From: GWF2-38-10 sp964527595
GTDB taxonomy: Bacteria > Babelota > Babeliae > Babelales > RVW-14
Reading direction: 5' to 3'
Assembly: GCA_964527595.1 (NCBI GenBank)
Contig: CAZGPI010000014.1
Coordinates: 1 to 27,204 of the forward strand
Length of the DNA: 27,204 nucleotides
In this document: piece by piece, positions 8,825 to 16,189 of the stretch
Layout: each line of letters begins with the position of its first letter
Position numbering within the stretch: position 1 is the stretch's first letter
The notes under the pieces: model-generated
Database searches by the model: none
The model's input: only the letters and a program-made list of their open reading frames with translations
What the model was told of the DNA's origin: nothing
Translations under genes and position numbers: made by a program

Positions 8825-11800
8825 ATGTTTAAGCGCGGATTGATTTTAATCTTGTTGTTGGGAAATATATATACCATCGGTGCAACAGTTGTTGATGGAA
8901 CATTGAGTATGAAGTATTTCCCGCAGAATTATGTTTTTCGCGATGGCGATAGCGCTCAAGGTTTTATTCGGTTTCGTGATGGCTTTACGGTTATGCCTGG
9001 TTCGACGCATCTTGATCTTTGGAACCCAGTCCATGGTGATATTGACCTTAGGCTTAATGGGATAGTTGAGTTGGATGGAGATTTAAAGTTTGACAACAAT
9101 ACGACGATCACCGGAGGCGGTCGGTTTAATGGTTCTGGAGAGAATATCTTATTGGAAGGTGATCTCATTGTTGCAGAAGATCAGAACATTGTATTGTCTA
9201 ATGCTATTACTATAAATGGCAACGGGAATACTTTAAAACTAAAGCCACATGCTCAGCTGAAAGTGGATAGTGCTACAACTGTTACATTACGTAATATGAC
9301 CATTGTCTGTGAACGAAATAATCTTGATAGTCCAGCAATTGAGCTTCTAGCTGACACCGCAAATCTAACGTTTGATAATGTTATTTTAAAATTGGGCAAT
9401 GATTTTAATTTTAGTCAAGGACGTGTTTTTTTTGAAAACGACGTTAAGATTACAGGAACAGGTATTTTTTCTCAAGCAGGATCTAGCTGTTTGAGTATAG
9501 CAAAAGAATCAGCATTACTCTTGGATTCAGGAATTACTTTTAGTTATTCACCAGGATTTACAGATTCATCAACACTTCCTCCATATCAAGATCGATTTAC
9601 TTTCCATGATAAAACATCAAGCCTTTACTTAAATGATTGTACGCTTACAACAAATCGTCTAGGAATGCGCTTGACGAAGGGAAGTCTCTATTTTGATAAC
9701 ACAGTAACAATTAACACTCTTGGGGCTGTTGGCTTACTGCACCATACGCTTTCTCTTAAAGATACATTTTTGTATGCGGGTGCATTATTTTCTGCTGTAA
9801 GCGCGTCTATGGGAACGCGCTACGCTATTGGCTCTAGGGATGGGTTTGTGGTTTTTGATGAATCGACTAGAAAAAGAGTTGATACCAGAGTTTTTGATGG
9901 CTTGACAGCTATTGCACCAGCAGTGGGCACGGATAAAGTAGCAGTAGCTTCTTGTGGTGCTGATCCAACCGTTCGCATTTTTTCCAGTCGTTCATCGCTT
10001 GTTTTAGATACTGAAATAAGCACCACTAATTGGGGGCCAACCTACTCTATTTCATGGGCTCCAAATAACAATTACCTTGTAGGATTAAGCAAGGGTGAGA
10101 CACAGACCCTGCATATTTGTAGCGTTGATAGTGAGGGTATAATAAGCAATGGAAAATCAATTGTTATTAATGATGAATCTTTAGGGGTCTCTGTTTGCTC
10201 TCCAGGCGAATCATATCCTTATGTTGCCGTTTCTTGCCCAACGGAAAAAAAGCTGAAGCTGTTTTCTTTGGCCGATGGTAGCCTTCTTAGCACTATTTCT
10301 CTTGATTTTTCTCCAACCAGTATTGCATGGAGCTATTATGGGTCAAGACTTGTCTGTTGTGCTTTGGGAAAATTATCGATTTTTTCTGTTTCAAGCGAAG
10401 GGGTTCTCACATTAATTAAAACTTTTGAGTCACCATATATTGGCAATAAATGCTGTTTGGATAGAAATTACCAAGAGCCTGATTGGGCGGAGAATGAATT
10501 TGAAGCAAAAATTGCCACCGCATACGATACAAAAATTACATTTTTTGATGTTTCTTCTTCTGATCTTTCTTGTTATTTAGATTTTGATATAAATACACAA
10601 ATTGTTGATTTTTCAGCGAACCTTTACTGGGGGAAGTTTGACGTTGTTACTCCTTATGGGTTACGACTTTACGAGAAAATCGATTATAGCGTCGGGAGAT
10701 CAGGTAATCGTCCTCCATCATTTTCAAATTGCATAACGATTGGTAATGGTGCTCTTGGAGCTTCTCATGATATCGATGTAAATATTTTTCATGGTGCTCA
10801 GGTAAGGGTTAACGGCTTGATACGTTATGATACTGCTTTGGCTAACTGGTTTACACATAATCAAATTGGATTAGAGATTAATACAGGAAATTACACTTTA
10901 ACAGAAGGTCTTTTTTTGGATAAACCATTAATGATTACTGAAAATTGTCTAATTAATGGAGCGGGTAATACAATTTCGTTTGAACAAAACAAAGCAAATG
11001 TTATAAAAATTGCCGCAGGTAAATCAGTTGTTTTTACTAATGTGGTACTTAAAGATTTTGATGATAAAGCAATTTCACTTGGTGATGCAACGTCGTCTTT
11101 TGCTTTTGGCGATAATGTAACTATTGAATCTTCTCGCCCAAGTACTTTAACGAAAGATTGGATTTTTACTGGTAATAGTTCTTTTGATGGTTTTGGTAAT
11201 TCGCTAAGTTTGGGTGACTTTAATATCAAGATTTTTGAACCAGCAATGGTAACCTTACAAAATAGTGCGTTAATCGGCGTTAAAAATAACAATATTCGTT
11301 GTATGAATGATTATGCAACGATAATATTGCGTAATTGTGAAGTAAATTTAGATGATAACTTTACCTTCACCGTAGGTGGAATTAATTTTGAAAATGATGT
11401 TAAGGTCAAAGGGAATGCTATTTTTAGCTATGAGCCATCGGGGGGAAGAATTTCAACTGTCGCAGCAAATTCAACATTGTTTTTTGATGAAGGTGTTACA
11501 TTTAGTTATGCACCACAAACAGCAGACCAAGATCTTTTAGCATTCACCGATAAAACAGCGGCACTTTTTTTGAATGGTTGTACGCTGAAAGCAACCTCTA
11601 CGGGAATGCGTTTGACCAGGGGGAGCATTTATTTTGATAATACTGTTACCATAAGCACCATCGGTTCTATTTATACACCATCATTACTAGAAGGAATGGT
11701 TAACTTTGCAACGTTTTCTACTACGGCTCTGAATTTCGCTTCTGTTTCACCTGATGGAAATTCTTTAGCAATAATAGATTTTTTACTTATGGGTTCACAG

Positions 11801-13789
11801 GGCCCGGAAACTAGATTTCGAGTTTTTCGTCTTGCAGATGGTGTTTTATCCGGTGGAATTATTCAAACGTCTTCCTTTGCGTATACATCACTTTCATGGT
11901 CGCCAGATAGTGCGTATATAGCTGTTGCCTGTGACGTAGGTGTTAATATGTCGGCCGTTAAAGTATTTCATGTTAATAATGGTATTTGGGATAATAATCC
12001 AATCGCTGAGGTTAGTGGTAGTGCCGCTTCGTGGTCTGCAGATGGTTTGTACATAGCGGTAGTAGCGAATATTGAGCTGATGGGGGCGTTTTTACAAGTC
12101 ATTCCATTTATAGATGGTGAGCTTGGTACGCCTCAATCGATATTAATACAAAATGAAGGTGGCGGCCCAGTAAGAAATGTTAGCATTGTGGCTTGTTCTC
12201 CTCACGGAGATTATATTGCCGTTGCAGGATATAGCAACGCTCAAAGTCAATCAGTTGATTATATTAATATCTACTCAAAAAATGGAGAAACACTAACGCT
12301 TGTTGGTTCTCTTCCCAGTCTTTCTGGTATAAACAGCCTCTCTTGGGCGCCAAACGGAGGATACATCGGATCTTCTGGCGGGGGTGGCACGTTTGTAGCT
12401 TCTGTTTCAGCAGAAGGAACCATCGCATTTTCAAGCGAATTGGGTACTGAAGATTCAAATTGTTCGTGGTCTTCTGATGGGAACTTTATAGTTACAAACG
12501 TTGGCGTTTATTCTTTTGCTAATGGTGTTGCTTCATTGATTGAGAGCTTTTCTGGAACAAATATTATTTTTAACGCTCAATTTTGCAACAGCGATCAATA
12601 TGTTGTACTGATCAAAAATAGTAATGCATTTTACAATTCGGCCGCTATTTCAATAGAAAGATATAAGATAAATGTTAATCAGGATATAACGCCCTCTCAA
12701 CAGCAAGAAACCATTTCTAATGCATTTTCATTTGGGAATAATTCAAAAGGATCTGCTGAAGATATAGCGATCCATATGCTTAGTGGAGCAAAAACAAAAG
12801 TTTACGGTTTAATAAATCATGAAACTGGCTTGCATACATGGCAAACACGGAATCAATTTGGGAGAGAAGTTAATTCATTATCGTATAGTCAGGATGAAGA
12901 TTTATTCTTAAGCAAAGACCAGTCATTAATTGTTAACGAAAGTTGTGTTTTTAATGGGAATGGGCATTCAATTTGGTTTGCTCGAAATCAATTAAATCTT
13001 ATTCAAATTGCTCCTGGTAAATCGATTATCTTTACGAATGTTGTATTTAAAGATTTTAACGATGCTGCAATTTTACTAGGAGCTGGTTCAGCTGTTACTT
13101 TTGGCGATGAGTCTGTAATCGAATATTCAATGCCAGGCGTGCTTGCGCATGATTTGCAATTTGCAGGAAATGCTATTATTCGTGGTTCTGGTTATTCTAT
13201 TGATTTATCAACTCATTACTTAGGTATTCGTCAACCTGGACTTCTTACATTGCAAGATATTGTATTCAATAATGTTGATGACCATAAGATTCGATGTATT
13301 GGTGATAATGCTTCGATTGTATTCCGTAATAGTGATTTAGTTCTTGATGGTAATTTCACCTTTTCAACTGGTTCATTTACCATTCAAGATGATGTCATTA
13401 TAACAGGAACTCATACGTTCAGCTTTGAAGGATCGGGACAAAAAACGTCACGAATTGCGGCAAATTCAACATTATTGTTGGATACTGGAGTCACCTTTAG
13501 TTATGCTCCGCGTGCAGCAAATCAGGATCTTTTGGCCTTTACCAATGTAACGTCTCGTCTATATCTAAATGGTTGCACCCTCAAAACAACTTCAACGGGT
13601 ATGCGATTAACTAAGGGAACCATGATCGTTGATAATCAGAACAGTGTTTACAATGATTCGCCATCGTCAATGTCTGGGGCTTTTACTCTCGGTAACGGTA
13701 TAGCAGCAGACGATTTAACAATACAAATAATGCCGAATGCTAATATTGAAATGGTTGAAGGAAGTATGGTCTACGCTAATCAGCAATAA
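8825..13789 (+). CDS. A2: large secreted beta-helix protein with two beta-propeller insertions
   Basis: This 1654-aa protein starts with an ATG after ACAGGAG (gap 6). Residues 1-20 are a signal peptide almost identical to that of A1. Order of parts: beta-helix 1 (about 21-300); a divergent propeller (about 305-625) in which WSP-type motifs survive only at ISWAPNN and IAWSYYG; beta-helix 2 (about 633-948); a clear seven-bladed propeller (motifs near 973, 1023, 1068, 1121, 1172, 1213, 1251); beta-helix 3 (about 1296-1654), ending YANQQ. Both propellers sit between FDNTVTI(N/S)T and an (S/A)N-x-(I/F)-x-x-GN block, as in A1. B1 follows 32 bp downstream with no terminator, so the two are probably co-transcribed. 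A secreted surface or host-contact function is inferred; no enzyme motif is visible. Confidence 0.9.
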   Translation: MFKRGLILILLLGNIYTIGATVVDGTLSMKYFPQNYVFRDGDSAQGFIRFRDGFTVMPGSTHLDLWNPVHGDIDLRLNGIVELDGDLKFDNNTTITGGGRFNGSGENILLEGDLIVAEDQNIVLSNAITINGNGNTLKLKPHAQLKVDSATTVTLRNMTIVCERNNLDSPAIELLADTANLTFDNVILKLGNDFNFSQGRVFFENDVKITGTGIFSQAGSSCLSIAKESALLLDSGITFSYSPGFTDSSTLPPYQDRFTFHDKTSSLYLNDCTLTTNRLGMRLTKGSLYFDNTVTINTLGAVGLLHHTLSLKDTFLYAGALFSAVSASMGTRYAIGSRDGFVVFDESTRKRVDTRVFDGLTAIAPAVGTDKVAVASCGADPTVRIFSSRSSLVLDTEISTTNWGPTYSISWAPNNNYLVGLSKGETQTLHICSVDSEGIISNGKSIVINDESLGVSVCSPGESYPYVAVSCPTEKKLKLFSLADGSLLSTISLDFSPTSIAWSYYGSRLVCCALGKLSIFSVSSEGVLTLIKTFESPYIGNKCCLDRNYQEPDWAENEFEAKIATAYDTKITFFDVSSSDLSCYLDFDINTQIVDFSANLYWGKFDVVTPYGLRLYEKIDYSVGRSGNRPPSFSNCITIGNGALGASHDIDVNIFHGAQVRVNGLIRYDTALANWFTHNQIGLEINTGNYTLTEGLFLDKPLMITENCLINGAGNTISFEQNKANVIKIAAGKSVVFTNVVLKDFDDKAISLGDATSSFAFGDNVTIESSRPSTLTKDWIFTGNSSFDGFGNSLSLGDFNIKIFEPAMVTLQNSALIGVKNNNIRCMNDYATIILRNCEVNLDDNFTFTVGGINFENDVKVKGNAIFSYEPSGGRISTVAANSTLFFDEGVTFSYAPQTADQDLLAFTDKTAALFLNGCTLKATSTGMRLTRGSIYFDNTVTISTIGSIYTPSLLEGMVNFATFSTTALNFASVSPDGNSLAIIDFLLMGSQGPETRFRVFRLADGVLSGGIIQTSSFAYTSLSWSPDSAYIAVACDVGVNMSAVKVFHVNNGIWDNNPIAEVSGSAASWSADGLYIAVVANIELMGAFLQVIPFIDGELGTPQSILIQNEGGGPVRNVSIVACSPHGDYIAVAGYSNAQSQSVDYINIYSKNGETLTLVGSLPSLSGINSLSWAPNGGYIGSSGGGGTFVASVSAEGTIAFSSELGTEDSNCSWSSDGNFIVTNVGVYSFANGVASLIESFSGTNIIFNAQFCNSDQYVVLIKNSNAFYNSAAISIERYKINVNQDITPSQQQETISNAFSFGNNSKGSAEDIAIHMLSGAKTKVYGLINHETGLHTWQTRNQFGREVNSLSYSQDEDLFLSKDQSLIVNESCVFNGNGHSIWFARNQLNLIQIAPGKSIIFTNVVFKDFNDAAILLGAGSAVTFGDESVIEYSMPGVLAHDLQFAGNAIIRGSGYSIDLSTHYLGIRQPGLLTLQDIVFNNVDDHKIRCIGDNASIVFRNSDLVLDGNFTFSTGSFTIQDDVIITGTHTFSFEGSGQKTSRIAANSTLLLDTGVTFSYAPRAANQDLLAFTNVTSRLYLNGCTLKTTSTGMRLTKGTMIVDNQNSVYNDSPSSMSGAFTLGNGIAADDLTIQIMPNANIEMVEGSMVYANQQ
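13190..13654 (+). repeat. 465-bp segment identical to 7942-8406
   Basis: This is the A2 copy of the perfectly conserved segment shared with A1. The sequences just before and after it differ at several bases, mostly silent, so the identity has sharp borders, as expected of a recent conversion tract. Confidence 0.9.
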
Positions 13790-13810
13790 GAACGGTAAAT
13801 TATAAACGAA

Positions 13811-13815
13811 GAGGG
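13811..13815 (+). promoter_or_regulatory. Ribosome binding site deciding the B1 start
   Basis: GAGGG lies 6 nt before the ATG at 13822. The upstream in-frame TTG at 13816 directly abuts this site and cannot use it, so 13822 is preferred. A second ATG at 13828 would put the site 12 nt away. Confidence 0.6.
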
Positions 13816-13821
13816 TTGATA

Positions 13822-16032
13822 ATGTTTATGAAGATTTTACAATACACATCGATTATTGTGCTCATGGGCTATTCATGCCCATTATGGGGTGGTATCAGTT
13901 TTGGCAGTAAAGAATCGGAATTTAAGTTTGGAGATAATTCATCACTTTTTGTTACGAATGGGCTAACGATTTCAAAAGGAATGCTTAACGTTGGCGCTGC
14001 AGAATTAGTTTTAAATGAGTCGATAGTTCTTAATGATGCCAATTTTTCTGGTAAAGATAAAGGATCGTTTTCTGCATCAGGAAGTACTAATGGTGTCGAC
14101 AAGGTGTATTTATCTGACGACGAGCGTTTTCAGAGCTTGATTAGTTATAAACCATATCAATGTATTGTTTCTGGGACAGTAGGCCATGAAAGTTGGTTTA
14201 CGGGAGATGTTGCATTTGAAGCGTTTACGCCTGGCGATCCATTTCTTAGTTTTGCAAATGCAAATGCGGTGCTTAGGTTAGGGCTTAATTCTACCGGAGC
14301 TTCCGATATTAATCTTAATGGCGGAACGCTTATTTTAGAAAACGATTTGGCATTTGCAACGGTAAATACCAATTGTTTCTTGGGTGGTGGAAATGTAGAA
14401 TGCTGGGGTTCTACCGTTTCATTTGGTGGTGATGGTTTTATTTGGCCAACAGGAAAAATCGCTTGGAAATGGCGTCCGGTAATAAATTTAATAGGTAACG
14501 TAATTTTGCATGGGCGTTGGGATTTGGGAGTTCCTGGTGAATCAGATAAAATTTACATCAACGGTAATGGTAACACATTAGATATATCGGATGGTAAATT
14601 GCGCGTTGTTGGTAAATCAACCTTGATATTGTCTAATGTAAAAATAAAAGGCCTTAATGTAACAGATAATGGGACTGTCGACGCCGTTTCCAATATTGAA
14701 TTTGGTGATTCAGATGCAAAAATAATGTTTAATCGAGTCGAATTAGAAATGGATAGTGATTGGACATTAACAACCGGTGGTATTTATGTTTCTGGTTCCT
14801 CAACGATCGTTAATAAAGATCACACGCTTACTTTTGGTACGGGAAGTTCATTGACCGTTGATGGATGTGCATTATGGTACGATACCTTAATCTATCCAGA
14901 TAATAATGGGATTAAGCCATTTGAGGAAGATGATCCTGACCATAATATTTTAACGCTTTTACATAATGGGCAAATAAAACATATAACGAGTTATCAAGCC
15001 GGAACAATTCTGATTAATGAAACATTTGAAACAAGGACGCCTGTTCAATTGAGGTCGCCTGAAGAAATCCTGCGATCATTGACCCCTTCAAATTCGGTTA
15101 CCTATGATCTGGCTGATGTCAGAGATCTTTCGCCTACAAAACCTTATGCGGTCAATGTTAACACAATTATCAATGGTAATACCAATACGATTAATTTTGC
15201 CAAAACAACAGGTCCGGTGATAAAGGTAAGAGCAGCAAAAACACTAACATTTCAGGACATAGCCCTCAATAACTTTAGGTTTAACCATGTAAGTTTGGGT
15301 TCAGCCTCGAATGTTATCTTTGGTGATGGAACCGATATTTTGTGGGGTGCTAATTATGCATTGACCCAGACGATGACATTTCAAGGTGAGTGTAAATTGG
15401 ATGGAAATGGAAAAACCATAACACTCAGCCGATTTGGGGGATTTGAGGTGGCGCCAGATTCATCGCTTTTATTGCAAAATATTACTATAAAAGGACTAAC
15501 AAAAAACCATCTAAGATGTCTTGATGATACGGCCGCGATTTCATTTGGCGGTAAGGTAAAATTGTGCTTAAGTGACGATTTGTTTTTTGACGAAGGTCAT
15601 TTTGAGATAATGCCGGCGGCACTTCTTGATGTTCGTGGAACGGAGTCGTTTATTTATCGGAGTGATCAGCAAAGCTTTATTAATTCTGGTGGAACATTTC
15701 AGTTGAGTGGTGGAGCTATTTTTTCTTACGAGCCAAGATCGAATAATCATGACCTAATAGTGTTCAATGATGAAGATGCTAATCTGAAGCTTAATAGAGG
15801 CGCGCTTGCATCAACAACAACCGGTATGCGATTAACGAGTGGGACATTGCAAATAGCTGGGCCTAAAAATTATATACGCGCGGCAGATATTGCATCACCG
15901 ACGATATCAGAAAGTATTGTATTCGGTAATGGTGTCGATGTTACGAAGAATTTAGCCGTTGAGTTTAGCAATGGTAAATTAACGCTAGAAACAGGGGCAT
16001 TAATTTGGGCAAACGTTGAAGATAATTTATAA
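13822..16032 (+). CDS. B1: secreted beta-helix repeat protein
   Basis: This 736-aa protein begins MFMKILQY with a hydrophobic signal peptide ending near CPLWGG (about 20-23). Residues about 25-160 are specific to this copy. From about 163 (INLNGGT) to 360 (LTVDG, then LWYDTL) it shares a segment with B2 and C. A link with DLADVRDLSP (about 420) leads to a C-terminal module (about 440-736) that matches the A-type beta-helix module (NGNTNTI, LTFQDI, VIFGDGT, TGMRLTSG near 669, FGNG near 700). It ends TGALIWANVEDNL, a variant of the YxNQQ ending. It is the second gene of the A2 operon and a close paralogue of B2. No enzymatic motif is visible; the function is unknown and probably extracellular. 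Confidence 0.88.
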   Translation: MFMKILQYTSIIVLMGYSCPLWGGISFGSKESEFKFGDNSSLFVTNGLTISKGMLNVGAAELVLNESIVLNDANFSGKDKGSFSASGSTNGVDKVYLSDDERFQSLISYKPYQCIVSGTVGHESWFTGDVAFEAFTPGDPFLSFANANAVLRLGLNSTGASDINLNGGTLILENDLAFATVNTNCFLGGGNVECWGSTVSFGGDGFIWPTGKIAWKWRPVINLIGNVILHGRWDLGVPGESDKIYINGNGNTLDISDGKLRVVGKSTLILSNVKIKGLNVTDNGTVDAVSNIEFGDSDAKIMFNRVELEMDSDWTLTTGGIYVSGSSTIVNKDHTLTFGTGSSLTVDGCALWYDTLIYPDNNGIKPFEEDDPDHNILTLLHNGQIKHITSYQAGTILINETFETRTPVQLRSPEEILRSLTPSNSVTYDLADVRDLSPTKPYAVNVNTIINGNTNTINFAKTTGPVIKVRAAKTLTFQDIALNNFRFNHVSLGSASNVIFGDGTDILWGANYALTQTMTFQGECKLDGNGKTITLSRFGGFEVAPDSSLLLQNITIKGLTKNHLRCLDDTAAISFGGKVKLCLSDDLFFDEGHFEIMPAALLDVRGTESFIYRSDQQSFINSGGTFQLSGGAIFSYEPRSNNHDLIVFNDEDANLKLNRGALASTTTGMRLTSGTLQIAGPKNYIRAADIASPTISESIVFGNGVDVTKNLAVEFSNGKLTLETGALIWANVEDNL
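15442..15743 (+). repeat. 302-bp segment identical to 20787-21088
   Basis: The B1 copy of this stretch matches B2 base for base at a constant offset of 5345, while the sequence on each side (before 15442 and from 15744) differs at synonymous sites. It encodes the middle of the C-terminal beta-helix module. Confidence 0.9.
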
Positions 16033-16043
16033 CAAAAGGGAAA

Positions 16044-16062
16044 GGGGATGCTTCGCGTCCCC
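16044..16062 (+). terminator. Weak hairpin after B1
   Basis: GGGGATG (16044-16050) pairs with CGTCCCC (16056-16062), with one G-T wobble and a 5-nt CTTCG loop, 12 nt after the B1 stop. No T-tract follows directly, so termination is uncertain. Its place between B1 and the A3 promoter fits an operon end. Confidence 0.45.
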
Positions 16063-16114
16063 CACAATCAAATGCTCTTTTATTTGCGCATATTATCATA
16101 GAAATACAAATATA

Positions 16115-16148
16115 TTGAAAAGTACACTCTTTTTGTGATTAATATAAC
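16115..16148 (+). promoter_or_regulatory. Putative promoter of the A3-B2-C operon
   Basis: TTGAAA (16115-16120), a 22-nt spacer and TATAAC (16143-16148) lie 41 nt before the A3 ATG. This is the third occurrence of the same arrangement, here in a leader that otherwise differs from those of A1 and A2. Confidence 0.55.
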
Positions 16149-16175
16149 AAGCTAAATTGAGCTTTTTATGCAATC

Positions 16176-16184
16176 AAAAAGGAG
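16176..16184 (+). promoter_or_regulatory. Ribosome binding site deciding the A3 start
   Basis: AAAAAGGAG lies 5 nt before the ATG at 16190. The next in-frame candidate, TTG at 16157, has no such site and would place 11 residues before the conserved MF(K/R)RGL start seen in A1 and A2. Confidence 0.75.
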
Positions 16185-16189
16185 TATTG

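Noticed and set aside
13816..13821. TTG start for B1
   Set aside because: It abuts the GAGGG site directly; the ATG at 13822 has proper spacing.
16157..16189. TTG start for A3 adding 11 residues
   Set aside because: The strong AAAAAGGAG lies inside this stretch and serves the ATG at 16190, which also matches the MF(K/R)RGL start of A1 and A2.
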